DNA of 64,000 nt from Blasia pusilla (lineage: Eukaryota > Marchantiophyta > Marchantiopsida > Blasiales): contig CM114272.1 of the NCBI GenBank assembly GCA_050084515.1, positions 7,998,001 through 8,062,000 of the forward strand, in the 5' to 3' direction. The notes below the pieces were generated by a model. It saw only the letters and a program-made list of their open reading frames with translations. It was not told where the DNA came from and did no database searches. The position numbers were made by a program, and so were the translations under genes. Shown here piece after piece: positions 44,919 through 58,223 of this stretch; the first letter of the stretch is position 1; each line of letters opens with the position of its first letter.

Positions 44919-47789
44919 TGTCCTCTTTTGAGGTAGTATGACCTCGTCTTTGAAACTCGAAACGTCCAATTGAAGGGATATTTTACACATCCATCAATTG
45001 TGAAGATTCAAGTATGATAATACCGACTGTCTTCACACATTCTTAAATTATTTTTCCCTGGTGCAACTCGGACGCAACCCTGCTATAAAGCTCCGAGGTT
45101 ACTAAAGTCATCTCCTAATGGCAACATCTGCATAGCCTCTATACACAACATGCATGGAGTCGATTACAAATGCAGAATTTCTTCCCTTCAACTGCAGATT
45201 TACATATATCGCTCAGGGAAAACTTCAAGAACACTCGCCAGATATCAACCCCTTGGATTCCAGGCTCCATTTCTTGACGACACTCGGTTTCAAAGACAGA
45301 TTTAAGCTTTCTTTAGTTTGTGGACCAAGTTTTTATGGGAATTAGTCAAAGCTGCTGATCCATCACACTAACCAAACACAGCTTGTGAACTTCTTCCTTC
45401 GTATCCTCGTCAAGTTGTCAAGCACTGAGAACAGGGGCAAGCTAGCAGCATGCTACCCAGCAATTTCACAGAATCGCCATGGTCACATAGGCCCTCCTAC
45501 ATACGTAGTACACTGACTGTATTCTTATTTCATAGGTTGACAGATATGTTCATGCTCGAGGCTAACATTCCTGCGTGAGCCAATCAGCCTGAGCTAACTT
45601 CATCTCTATGAACCAGTGTACATTCGTAACCCAACTCTCTGAAGCCAGGAATGAAACTTTGATCAACTTAAAGAAGGGGTTAAAAAACCACCCGTTGAGT
45701 TGGGTGAGGTCGGTCTTCTGACTTTAAGACGATAAATAGACCACAGACAGTCCAATTGAACACTCCAACAACATTGCTACGAATTGGCAACCCTAAGATA
45801 ACTTCGTGCGAAAATAGGACACCTAGTATGCTGATATTGTCCAAGTGAGTTATTCAAAGCAGACAAGAAAGACGTCAAATATCAACCATTAGACTTAATG
45901 CCCTCCCAGTCCCTGCTTTCTAGAAGATCTTTCGCAACTTACAGTCCCATCATGCAGTGACATATATCTGATTTCCATACAATACTGAGTGAGAGGGCCT
46001 ATTCTGGTAATAGGAGATTCTGTTCCTCGAACCTGAACTAGTAACATAAAAATATTACTAATTGGACATTGCCTTAGTTGCCAACATTAGACCCTACCTC
46101 AGCCTATGTTTGATCCAACTCATGGGCAACACAGAAGGATGTCATACTTCGACATGCAAATATATACTAGATCACTTAACCTGTCCAGATCGTCCAGATC
46201 AAACACCAAATTCAGTCAATACCCATACTTTTTAGATTCTTTGAAGGCAGGAGTGCTATGAATAACAGTCATGATTATAGAATATACCTAGAGAAGACAG
46301 GTCAAACCAACCATGATATCTCGACATCTAAGAACAGGGAAACCATTTCTTGAGTGATCATGAGTAGACCAGTGCAAACATTTCCAGGCTGACCGGAAGT
46401 ATCCGCTTGGCTCACTTTTAAGACATCAGTGAGCAATCCAGAGTAGGAGGAAACGTGACCATTGAAAAAGGCATGAACTCAGAAAAAGAGATGAGAATGT
46501 AACAAACCTATCAAAGAGGAGAAACTGAGGAGTATGCTGTTGACATTCCAAGTGGTACTCCTTGTTGTGAAACATCTGGAAAAATAACTGCTGATTTGAA
46601 TCCAGGATGGCCCCAGATTACTACAGCATGAAAGTGGAGCAAAACCATAATCAAGAAACCAAAGGGGTGTTGCTCAGTGATGGTTCAATCCACTGAACCA
46701 GTGGTTCCAATTCCAATAGACCAGACCCAACCCTCGTACTTGTGCAGAAGTATGCTTCTCACTCACACATGCTCACTGATGCCATAAGACATCAATTTTC
46801 ATCATTTTAACCTTTGAATTCACAACCAACTCCATCCAGTAATAAACCTTAGTCTTGCAACTCGAGTCGTACATTCATCCAATCAGCTAAAATACTTTCA
46901 TGAACTTAATCAGTTTAGAACTCTATGGTACACAAGGTAATTCTCAGCATTGTTTTCACAGGCTCTGTAGCCTAATAGTACATTCCGCAGACTCTATCTC
47001 ACCTGAATCTAATCCATGTTTGATTCAAACTAAGGACACATCCATAGTTCCACATCAAAACTCCAATAAACTACAAGGTACGTCCTAATCATAAGCCTCT
47101 CTGGATTCACTCATCATTGGAGAAAACTGCCTCTTTCATAGCATAAAATTGGCTACTACATTACCAATCATTTACCCCATTTAACAAGAAGGGTACTCAT
47201 CAGGATGGATATGTATTGTTGGTGATCAGCCTCCAAATTCTAGAAGAACCCAGCTCCACCACTACCTGAATGTCGAATTTGGACCCATGACAAACTAAAC
47301 CCCCAACCAAAGTAGACCAGATATGAACGTAGAGTGGTCACATTTATTACAGAAGATCCTCCATAGTGATGATGTATAAAAAATCATAAATCTAATCTCA
47401 TGAAGCTGACTTCCAGTTTTGACTGATGAAGACAACTTACTTTCTGACTGACTTTAAGGCCGGTTACACAAAACATCTAAGTTTCTTAAGTAACTGCTAC
47501 TCAGTTAATGCATCCTACTCAAAACCAACACTGTATCAGAGGTTCATTAATTTCGATCAAGAAATGTAGGTCTGAAGACTAGTATCTGCTAGCTTCTCGA
47601 ATTAGTCTACAATAGATAAATCAAAGACTGGAAACGTAGTCGACGATCCACCTTTTGAAATGATAACCATGGGAATCAGTTGACAGACCCCACACATGAA
47701 TGTTTCTCTACCTTTCAAAGTAAGCTGCTTTATCTGGTAACAAATTTGAAAGCAGCAAAGGTTCACATTCAATGCTCAGCCACCATATG
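44919..47789. other. Region downstream of cyclin T, no gene recognised
   Basis: Only short frames on both strands and no domain seen. The part nearest 47790 is presumably the 3' untranslated region of the minus-strand cyclin T gene. No polyadenylation site could be fixed. Confidence 0.5.
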
Positions 47790-50700
47790 TCAACTGCCAT
47801 GGTCATGACGAACTTTCTTGTGGTCCCGGTCTTGCCAGTCTCTCTCCTTGTGATGGTGGCGATCTCTATCTCCATCTGTTCTATGTTGATGGTGATGGTG
47901 GGACTGGTGATAGTCTCTATCCCTTGCACCATGGACAACACGGTTCTCCCTGTGATTATCCCTTCGACCGTGTGGATCCCGATGTCTTTTGGAAGTAGAT
48001 GGACTGCCAGCCTTATCATGAGATCCAGACGACGGCAGAGCCCGGCGATCTGGCTGCCGAGGTGACCGCAATGGTTCATGTGCATTGCTAGCATTACTAG
48101 TGCTAGGGAGTTCCCCGTCTTCCGCACGTTCCAGAGGTCCACCTGCTGACTTACTTCTATCGCCATCTGTGTCCCCCAAATCACCTCTTTCCCCACGTTC
48201 AGTTGACTTTGTTCGCTTTCTTTCACTGACACCATCTTCCTCACTTACCCTCCTCCTTTTGGAACCACCCTCTCCATCTTCCATTCGTTCTTTATTGCAT
48301 TCAGCAGTTTCATGCTCTCCTTTCTGTGGAGGTTTACTCTTGCTATCTTTCCTCTCTTGCTTCACCCGCTCTGCCTCAGCAGCAGCTTCAACACCACTTT
48401 CTAGCTCTCTCTCCAAAAGCTCTTCCTCATCAGTAGGCTCCACCTTGACAGCAGCAGGCCTAGAATCAAGTCCCTCTCCTCGAGACTTTCGTCTCTTGAG
48501 GGCAGCTTTCACTCTGTCTGTATTTACATCCTCGATACTTGTAACCCACGACTTCTTGGGTTCCTCATCTTCAGTCTCAGGTTTTGCTCTTCCAGATTCA
48601 ATCTTTACTCCTGCAGCTACTTTACTTTCAACAACATCTTCCACTTCCCTATCTTCCAGAGAAGACTTTGCCTCCGTCACTTCCCTTCCTCCGAGACCAT
48701 CAGCAACATTTGTATTTCTCTCCTCAACTTCAGCTTTAACTCTCAATTTTCGGAATGTTGTGACTGATTCAGACTTGATTCTTAACTCTGCTACCTGCTT
48801 CTTCTCTCTTTGATCCTCCTTGATCTGACCATCCTCCAACATTGTCACTCTGACTTCATCTTTCACTTCATGCTTCACCACTTGCTTCACCACACCATTG
48901 GTGGTAGTCTTAACTGATCGTGAGGTCTCTACATTTGACTCCAGCACAGAGGCAGACCCGTTTTCGAAGGCTGGCTCATATTCATTGTCCAGCTGACCAT
49001 TTTCTTGCTTCTCGTAAGCGCCTGAGGGTGCATGGCTGGCAGAAACCTCGTACTCCTCATCTCTCCTGCTTGAGGCTACCGCATCATCAACTTTTACTGT
49101 TTGGCCGTGTTTGTCACTCTTCTCATTGCCAGCAATATTTGACGAAATTTGATTCCAGTGGTGCCCATTGGAGGAAGGCAGACCCTCTGCACCCTTGTTC
49201 CTATTCACAACCACTGAACTTGGACCAGGATCACTTGACCGAGAGGCATTGGCACCTCCAGATTTGTTCTGTTCATACAGCTCCAGCATTTGATTGCTGA
49301 CTTCTGCACTCAGTAGACAAATAATTCCTGCTCAGTTTCTTTTCGGTACACAAATTCCTGCTTAGGTTCTTTGGGTTCACAGATGGGTTGTAGACCCAAG
49401 TAAAGTGAAGTATAAACCTGCCAAGAAAGATAAAATATCCTAAAAGTAGCAGTATGGATACGATCCGACCTAATCACATTCCACAAACTCTAGTGGCCAC
49501 AGGTTTAAATTCCAAACTCATCTTCTATCGTAACTTGATTTTCAAGCTTACTGTGTGGACATACTACACTAGCCCAGTGGGCAAACAGCTGTTACTCCTT
49601 CGAATGGCTCTGGCAAGTAATCTTGACACAGCTGAGGTGCAACTCCTCCACAAATATGGACACATCCACCAACATGCAGTGCCAGCATATTCATCCACCA
49701 ACATCTGATGAAGAAACATCTCTATGAACAACCAACACGAATGGTTCTAATACTCACGTGCAAAAACACTTTGCAAGTCAGTGACACATTTCAGTACTCA
49801 GACCTAAGTAAGTCTGAGTGCGACTTCAGAATAACCCTAAACCACCAATTTTGGACTCAAGAAAATAAACACTATGTATGCAGAAACCCAGGCGAGCACC
49901 CCAATGAGCCAATCTGTCCGAAACAGAAACTTGGGCATAAGATACATGAATGTGGAGATTGCAAACCTTCCAACTGCCGTGGAGTCACTTCAAACTCCTG
50001 CCACCAGACTTTCTCCCCATCAGAGGGTAGCTTGACCTTGAGGAACTTAGCCGCAAGGAAGATGGCCCCAGCAGCAATGTGATGAGGCTTAAACTGCAGG
50101 CAGAGCGATGTGCGCAGCCTGCACATCCCTTTCACTGCTTCATCCGGTGTACCAAAATTCATAGAGAACGACTAAAAGGAGAGAGCTTCCTCAAACAAGG
50201 ACTCCAGTCCCCAAATCATCTTCCTGGAATAGCATAAGGGTCAAGCAGGGAACTGCCTGAAAACATAGTGTGATTGACTTACCCATCATTCACAAAGTTC
50301 CAGGCAACTTGTGCCAGCGCATTTTGGGCGACCTTGAACTTTTTGATTGCTGCAACCAGCGGCTTGTAAGGGTGATGAATATTTAGATCAAAGCCCAGGG
50401 TAGTCAGAACAAGTCGTTCTCCCACCAACACAAGCTCCTTCTGTTCTTCATACACCTCCTAAAACAAGACAAGCACAATCCACATACATTTAGAGATTTT
50501 ACCTATGAACAAAAGGGAAAACTTCTTTCATTGTTTCCAAACCAAATGATACACAACCAAGACCCTGTGAAACACTGAAACAAACTATTAAAAATGATTC
50601 TGCTATTCCTTTGACTCGCACAAATAACCTTACACCATCTGCCAAACTGTGCACTTTTTTTTGAATGATCGGATTAGTTTTAGCTGTTTCAGCGGTTAAT

Positions 50701-51944
50701 GCCCTTGGAATGACTACCATTCAAGAAACACAACAACAAAGTCTCCCATCCTAAACTCCTTGTCAAGCAATATTTTCATCTGTGCACAGCTGGAAAGCAC
50801 TGAATCCTCCAACAATTTTCAAATATACACAGAAAGTCCAGGTAATATCTGGAGATCACTCATCACACAATAAAATCATACTAGCCACAGCACGTACTGT
50901 CCTCATGATCTGATGAAAAAAACAAACTGACCCCTACTTCGTTTTCTTGGCAAAGATTGTGAGACGAACCTTTTGTTTGATCCTCGCCACAGCTACTGGA
51001 TCTTTTTTATGTCTTATCTCATAAGACATAAGAATTACGTCCCTTAATGGCCTGGGAGTCTCCTCTACCTTACCCGCCAAGAACATACAAATAGTGGCAA
51101 TCATCTGCAATCAGTCCCACAAAGAAAATTTTAACTTCATAAATTGTTGAAGGAAGTGCACAAATACTTCTGCTCCTCTCATGGTAGTGTCATGACAAAC
51201 AATTTGAGTGTACACTAAGGTACACTAAGCTGGAAAGGTTTCTTTGAAAAAGCCATAAGAAACTTACTTACGCAACATAACTAAGTCCCTACATACGTTA
51301 CCATGTGTAGCCTCAAGATAACTCACTATTAACCTGTCTTTCCGGGTAAAACACTCACATGTCTATCGTTCTTCATGTGTGATTGTCGGAGAAAAAACCG
51401 GTGACAAAACACGATGGCAGTTGCAATGGTCACCTGAGGACTGTACAGAACAGAATCATGTCAAGAGAGTTCTTTCTCAAGTAGGCATGATCAGGTGAAG
51501 TTACAAAGATCCCCTGTGTGTGAAGTTCACCCAACAAGGACACCATCAGACACTATGGTGAGCAACCAACCTTCTGTCCAGTCACATAAAAATCCTAAGC
51601 ACCAGGTTCAACCTGAAACCACCTGCTCCCACCATCACTCCCCATTTCAGTCCAGGATTTGAGACATAAATCCAAAGTGTCGGTAGAGCTTGGATATTTT
51701 TCCAGAGATCTCACACTTTAAGGCACATGCCAAGATCCTGCAGAAACGTGCAGTACGATTTCCGGAAATATGTCTCCTTCTTCAGGTCGATTCCATCCAT
51801 TCGCGAAGGAGAACGTTTCTCTATTTCTTCTCTTGAAAAGTACCAATTAGAGCTGGAATGATCAGGCTCCTCTAGCTTTCCTGATGTTGCTCCACTCCCC
51901 GCCAAGGCCAATTGAGCAGCATCTCCCGCTAGCAGTCCAGCCAT
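47790..51944 (-). CDS. Cyclin T, 6 exons, 762 codons
   Basis: Cyclin T pairs with CDK9/CDKC kinases to form P-TEFb, which phosphorylates the RNA polymerase II tail to release elongation in the nucleus. Exons (minus strand): 51944-51715, 51440-51359, 51104-50970, 50458-50283, 50118-49967 and 49303-47790. All borders are GT-AG and the phases join to one 762-residue frame. Exon 1 reads [20 protein letters not shown] and [12 protein letters not shown]; exon 3 [16 protein letters not shown]; exon 4 [15 protein letters not shown] and [11 protein letters not shown]; exon 5 [20 protein letters not shown] and [13 protein letters not shown]; exon 6 begins [12 protein letters not shown]. Two cyclin boxes span about aa 30-260. 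The remaining 500 residues are charged, Lys/Glu/Arg/Ser-rich, with a basic His/Asp/Arg tail. Arabidopsis CYCT1;4/1;5 are shorter (about 540-580 aa). The start is the first ATG and matches the family's MAG opening. The gene appears intact. Confidence 0.95.
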
Positions 51945-53640
51945 TTCTCAATGCTCTCTCCACTCCCTGAAGGCAATCCCAGATATATTTACCATACATG
52001 AAAATCTGATATCTACCGAGCATTTTCCATATTCACTTTCATGCCAGCGGTAAGACTGGAAGCTATGCCTTGCTGACACACCAAACGGTCTAGACGCTTC
52101 CGACTAAGGGTGAATCCAGAAACAAATCCCATCTATGCACTACGCTAAGTGAACATAATGTGGGTAAACAAGCGGATCACAACCCAACTGAGAACATGTT
52201 CCAATGGTCGAACAGGAACAAAATCAGGATAAACCGACAGCAATGATACTTTATGCACTGTTGGAATAGTGCAACCTTGACATAACCTAAGCGGAAAGGT
52301 CCGTCAAATCTTCATAACTTTGCTAGAGCAACTGTGCTCAATAGGACTACTGGATATCACATCGGCGAGACCACTGGACGAACGCTAAGTTGAGAAAAAA
52401 CAGGCCACAAAATGTAGTAGTTTCCAACTTCCCGCATACGGCAGATTGTACACTTCAACTGTATCGTCACACACAAACTGGCCGCGACATGGCTTGCATG
52501 ATTAGCTTACCGGCGGAACAGAAGTTCACTTCTTTCGCTGTACCATAATCTCAACATTCAGTTCATGTCGCGAACGGACCCCGTGTGATGGCCATGGCGA
52601 CAGCTTGCAAACGTACTCCACGTTCTTGAGGCATTAGACTATGTTGAGGGCAAGAAGTCACAGAAGAGCACACTCTAGAAGAGTTAAGAAGATGCATGAG
52701 GGTAAACGAGTCCAAAGCTGCGCGCGCGGAGGATAGACATACCCCCACATATCATCGAACTCGAATATCCAAAAAGACCTCAAACCACGAGATCAAAGTC
52801 TCCACAATCCTAATCGATAGAAAAAATTCGTTCAGTCAAGCAGACCTGCGGCACTAGAAACAGCCCAGGCCGCAACAAACCGCGGGAAAGCATCCCAAGA
52901 TCCAACAAAATTCCCAACCCTAGCAACGCGCTACGATCCGCCTTTCCGATAACCTCGCCATCATACCCGACTCGCGCACGATCACAATCTCAATCGACAA
53001 GATTGTGCCACCGAAACCACTCCACTTTAGGTCAAGAGAGAGCGCCCACACAACTCCAGCAAAAACCGAAATTTCCAAGCCTACCTCTGCATGAGTCGGA
53101 CCGCACCTCCTCCTCCTCCCCTCCTCGTCCTCGTCCTGTCCTCCTCCTCTGCCCCTACTCGCACTCCGCCGAAGATTGGTACGCGCGCATCTCTCTTCCC
53201 CTCGTCGTCTCCTCCCTACGCGCTACTGCTACTACTCCATTCCTCCTCCCCCCTCCTCTCCCTGTGGTCTCGCACGCTCTCTCTCCCCCTGCGCCCTGCG
53301 GGATGAGGAAGGAGGGCGAAGCCGATGAGAGAGCCCCACCGTAAAAAGCCTCCCCGCACCGTCCCGTCACATACAAAACTCCCGTCGCGGATCCCCGCCC
53401 CGCCCAGCTCCGCTGCTCTGCTGCGCTGCGCTGTGCTGTGCTGTAAACCTACCCTTCCTTGATTAATTAATTCGTTCGTCGCGGCCGCGGATTGGATCGC
53501 TTCGTCCTCCCGGGGAGCTCTGACTCGCCTCCGCTCCGCTCCGCGGGCCAAGGATACAAATATCCCGGCTTAATTAATTAACTCTGGGGGGGGCGTTTAC
53601 GCGTGCCATCACCGAATCATCCTCGTTCTTTTCAAAAGGC
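51945..53640 (-). promoter_or_regulatory. Upstream region and probable 5' leader of cyclin T
   Basis: 52800-53560 is GC-rich, strongly CT-rich on the plus strand and hence GA-rich in the cyclin T sense direction, and free of a recognisable protein. Two TTAATTAATTAA-type tracts lie at about 53462 and 53569. A leader intron is possible because the GC-rich island is over 1 kb from the start codon. This is position-based inference; no core promoter motif could be fixed. Confidence 0.4.
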
Positions 53641-53917
53641 GAGGGTTAAGTGCGAACTAAATTGGCTTATCGGATACACGGAAAGAAACAAGTGAAGGAT
53701 ACGAGCGAGGTCTCTATAAACCCATCCGTTTTCCAATGGTAATATATAAATTTTCAAAAATAATTTTAAACTTTATTGAGAATTGAAAAAAAACTACATT
53801 ACTTTAGAATGTCTTATCTCGTCTCATTTCATGCAAGAATTTCCTTCTACTTTTCATTTGGAGTGTAATCATCTTTCTCATTTGAGTGTGTATCATTGCC
53901 CATCATAATCTTTATCT

Positions 53918-54102
53918 ATATTATTACGTGAGAGTACGTTCTTGATTTGCAAACACCTCACTGTGTGACACGTGACAACTAGGCAGCAAGAAACAAATTT
54001 GAATTTATGTGCAACGTCATAAATTTCTTTCCTTCACGGGCTATACACTAGCTCTTCAAACACTTTTTTATTTTCTATGCATCGCACGGCACTTTACTAC
54101 TA
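53918..54102 (+). mobile_element. Short non-autonomous Helitron
   Basis: Begins TCTATATTATTACGTGAGAG after A, close to the start at 20592. It then reads CTTGATTTGCAAACACCTCA as in the element at 2557. Near its right end ATGCATCGCACGGCAC is a decayed version of the GTGC-ATC-GCAC hairpin common at Helitron 3' ends, followed 11 nt later by TTTACTAC before T (expected CTAG/CTRR-like). It directly adjoins the helicase end of the autonomous Helitron on the opposite strand. Confidence 0.5.
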
Positions 54103-54114
54103 TGTTGAATTCTT

Positions 54115-54661
54115 TTTTCCTACTCTAGATAATGCTACATATAATTGGCCATGAGAAAATACAGGCAAAGAAAAAAATTCCAACTATTTGCAAAGTATGA
54201 CCTTGTGACTTATTAATAGTCATGGAAAAAATAGGACGAATAGGGAATTGCAATCTACGCATATCAAAAGGCAAGCCCGAGTCAGAAGCAATCAATTGGA
54301 TACGCGGAATGAAAACTCGATCTCCAATGTTCTTCCCTGTAATAATTTCAGCATGTGTAATATGTTGTATGAATCCACGAATGATCAATCCAATGCCATT
54401 CACTTGTCCTTTAGAACATTTCATGTTTCGTAAAAGAATGATTGGTACGCCAATCTTCAGACACAAAGGATGTGGAGGTAGTCCAAAAAGTAAGCATGCA
54501 TTCAAGAATTGTGTTGGATAAATATAACTCATTCCCTCGTTTGGAACAATAGCTACACTAAGGTAAGTATGCTCCTGTACATAACACATACTTATTAGAG
54601 AAAATCTTCCCAATAAATCTCCTCGATAGAATAATCTCATGCAGTAATATATAATCGTCAA
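54115..54661 (-). pseudogene. Helitron helicase, C-terminal half (PIF1-like)
   Basis: Reads IPRIQLIASDSGLPFDMRRL, then QFPIRPIFSMTINKSQGHTL, the signature of the last helicase motifs of plant PIF1-like Helitron helicases. In a shifted frame, 54165-54115 gives GQLYVALSRVGKK, the normal C-terminal motif, so one frameshift lies near 54170. Earlier text (PNEGMSYIYPTQFLNACL, GVPIILLRNM) is also typical of the family. Confidence 0.8.
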
Positions 54662-55190
54662 GAGAATTCATATTAAAAGTACTCATAATTACCTCTCCAT
54701 AAAATCAATACATGACTACAACATTTATATCATCAATATCTCTATTTCTCAACGTGAGAATAGTTGTATCTTTCTACAATTTGATATCATGAAACCGTTG
54801 AAAATCATTCCCCTATGTAATATCAATCAGAACATTTACATTCTTATTACAGCCGGTCATGTCATACGTTAGTTTATAAGATCATGTCCCAAAGAAGTGT
54901 ATAAAGGCACACGACCCTTTCCCACCTCCAATAACCAATCAGCAAAAGCTTGTTGATGAACACGTATATGCCCTTCTAAATTTTTAACTCTCATATTTGA
55001 AGTAAACTGCATCACCCTCGCATGGGATCATTAATGTGATCTCTTTAAAGTTGCTTGTATAAGTTTTGGACAATCCCCATAACGAATGACATGTAAAACT
55101 TCAGGAGAATCACCACCAAACATAATGAGCTTACCCCCAAATGGCATATCCTTCAAGTCGTGAAAAATCACTCCCATAATATATTGTAAG

Positions 55191-55742
55191 TTACGACTCA
55201 CGACTTACATGAGGATAATTCAAAGATGCCTCATCCCATATAATAAGCGAGGCTTTCCGGGTCACATGTACTGTGTCGCTATTGACACATAGCCCGCAAG
55301 TGGAGTTTTCATCAAGATTGATAGAAATCGTGAAGCGTGAGTGCATTGCTTGCCCTCCATTTAATAATAATGTTGCTAATCCAAATGATGCAACAGTTGA
55401 AGCAATACTTGTTGCACTTCTAACACTTGCAAGGAGAAGATTATATAAAAAGATCTTCCCCATTCTATCTAGGCCATCAATGGAAAATGAATTTCTTGAA
55501 GATAGAGCATTATGTATCATTTTCTCCAATTAATCATTTGTAGCATCCCAAATGATCTCCTGTCCATCGTTCAATGACGCCTCTCCACTTCTACCTTGCG
55601 AACATAACTTATTTTGATGGTATAAGAGTTCCTCCTCCTCCAAACTTATATGTGAATGAGGGAATTCGAAGGTAGATTGTGGCATGTCTGGAAAATCAGA
55701 CAATCTATTTCCTTGATCTTGCAAATTATAATGTACTTCCAA
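55191..55742 (-). pseudogene. Helitron helicase, ATP-binding part
   Basis: FSIDGLDRMGKIFLYNLLLA (near 55480) is a mutated Walker A: the family has a Gly-rich loop ending GKT, here GKI with upstream glycines lost. ASLIIWDEASL (about 55235) keeps Walker B with DEA. The upstream frame 55742-55530 is the linker to the Rep part. ATP binding is very likely lost. Confidence 0.7.
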
Positions 55743-56999
55743 TAATCCGGTCTTTATGATGGAAGCATTAGGTGGCAGATAAGGAATTAATTTTCATGCA
55801 AGGCGAAGCGATATATCTAAAATATATCCACAAATATGATGGTGAAGAAGAAGAAGAAGAAAGGGAAGGATGCTTGCATATTTTGCTTACCTCATGTCGC
55901 TCAAAAATAAATTCCTCTACGAGCGAGCTCAAAAATTCACTCCATAATGCATTGGGTCGAGTAGGCGTATTATAAGCTAAAATGACAGCAAATAATCGAC
56001 GAAGTGAGGATCATGTGCGAATCTTGGAAGCTTCTTGTAAGCAAAGGAAGACTTCTTTATTATCATCAAGAATTCCTAATTGAATAGCAACTTCCTTAAA
56101 AGTTATACATATGACTCCATGTACAGTTGTCAAGTACTCATATGAAGTTGCATCTCGACCATAATGAAAGTAGAGTATAAACGACCAATACGATGACTAC
56201 AACCATTTCTTCTTCATACTCTACAAACCCGTTTCTTTTTACTTCAACGATAATATAAAGGAAAGTCAAGATGTAAATATCCTCGAGCCATATGATAAAG
56301 TTCATTAGTAACAAACCATTGCGTTAGGGTGGTCTCTATATTTCTTTGTATAATATCTTCATAAATGTTAACATTATTGTAGTAAACCATTTGTGCATCT
56401 AGTAGATGAACAACCAATCTTATAACACTTGGTTGTTCCGCATGTAAATTAAACTTGAAAAGTCGCCAACATGCCTCTGAATAAGAGATATACGCACATA
56501 TCATAAAGGGGAAACTTATTTTATATATACTCTTATATATATAGCATGTTATTAAAAATAATTTCATTGCAATCATACATAGAATCAAATTCTAAAAATA
56601 AAAATATAAGTTTGTCTCATCAATGATCTTCAAAGTCATACGGGTATCCATATCCTTCACCAACTTAAATGATACAACATCAGATCCCTCATATATATAT
56701 TTATGTAAGTATTTGACTATAAAAATATTATTTGTGATCTCCAAATTAATATGATAATAAAAAAAGGTACATAACAAATGATTATAAGGCACGACCCATC
56801 AATTATGCAAATATTTATCGCGCTTCATGATCTTCTATCCATCATCAGATCTAGCATATATATATATAACAAAGAATATAATATGAGATAACATCTATAT
56901 TATCTCTGAGATTGAGTTGGAGAAAAAAAAAAGGTAGACCATGGAGGAAAGCTTTTAGCTCGAGAGTTCATTATTGAAGTAATAGATAAAGTACCTCCG

Positions 57000-57600
57000 T
57001 TAGATTGGGTAGCCATCTTTAGTCTTCGTAGTCATTTTTGAAAAAAACCTTGGGATAGCCTTTAATACATTTTTCCCCCTATCCATATATGGAGCATTTG
57101 GATTTAATTCTTCACATGGACCATGAACCATACAATTAGCCACAGTAGAATCGAATATCGGATGCGTGATCATATAAGGAATTTTTGCTAAGATGATATC
57201 ATCATAATCGGAAGTGGTATGTAGCTTATCCTCATGTGTTAGAATAATCAAGACGTGGACATATTGGTAAGCCCCTCTTTTGAAACCACGTGAATACATC
57301 CCACCACTCGACCCAAAATCTAGTTATTTATAGTAATCTACAACAACTCCTTTTTTGTTCTCAGAAACATGCACAACCAAATCTAGTAGATCATCAATAG
57401 TTTGGCTAGGTAAAAATTCCAATGTTATCTCTTCCCACTTAGGATTGCATGTCATGATAAAAAATAGTTATGATTTTCCAAAGTGTCTGATAATGGCCAT
57501 TGCATCTTGATATAATTGATGCATATGACGTGGATCCGTACTAAAAGAAGAATGCAAAATAATGTGTCTCCCAAACCTTGCACCATCCATATCATGTTGA
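57000..57600 (-). pseudogene. Helitron Rep (HUH endonuclease) region, frameshifted
   Basis: 57299-57000 contains MVHGPCEELNPNAPYMDRGK, a strongly family-specific stretch downstream of the HUH motif. Just before it FKRGAYQYVHVLIILTH replaces the expected QKRGLPH-x-H core: an extra base near 57268 shifts the frame, and the first His reads as Tyr. Upstream (about 57590-57420) MHQLYQDAMAI and TCNPKWEEITLEFLP are visible. The nuclease is inactive as it stands. Confidence 0.7.
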
Positions 57601-58223
57601 TATAAGGCATCATTTACACATTGGTATAATTCCGCCTGCAACTCCTTTTGATTTAAAAAAACCCAACATAATTGTTACATCTTTATAGTTGCATATACAT
57701 CAACCATGTATTCTTTAGTAAGGCAACCCAATCGAAGTAGTCGATTATTATCTTAAACTCCAAGTCGTGGTTTTAGTCCAAAAGAGGCAAATTGCAAGGC
57801 TATAATGCTCTTTTAATTCCTCGTCATTATGTCCTCATCAATCTCACCATCAACTCTACCCTCCTCCATTGAGTCATCTAAATATTTTTTATCCCTACGA
57901 TCCATTCGTATATTATCCCTTTTAGGTGTACATGTTGTTGTAGATTTTTGTAAACTACCAAATGGTATTCCAAGATGCCAACTAGCTTCACCGTATACAA
58001 ATAACCCAAAAAATGCAATGGAATATATGCTTCATTTAGGTATGATATACATCTTGCATCCCCTCCATATCATTGCACAACAATATCACATAAATCAACA
58101 CACTCACTTCCATCACTTGACAAAATTATTGCAGCTTCATAAACCAATGGTAAGTTATAACGTTTGGCCTCAATTCCACACTTACTTGCCTTTAGGATGA
58201 TGAGCACATTAGACTCACTTGCC

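Noticed and set aside
48085-48813. 242-codon plus-strand frame rich in Ser/Leu
   Set aside because: It lies opposite the charged tail of cyclin T exon 6; its low complexity mirrors Glu/Lys/Arg codons on the real strand.
57829-58200. 123-codon plus-strand frame inside the Helitron
   Set aside because: Antisense to the Helitron coding direction and without motif.
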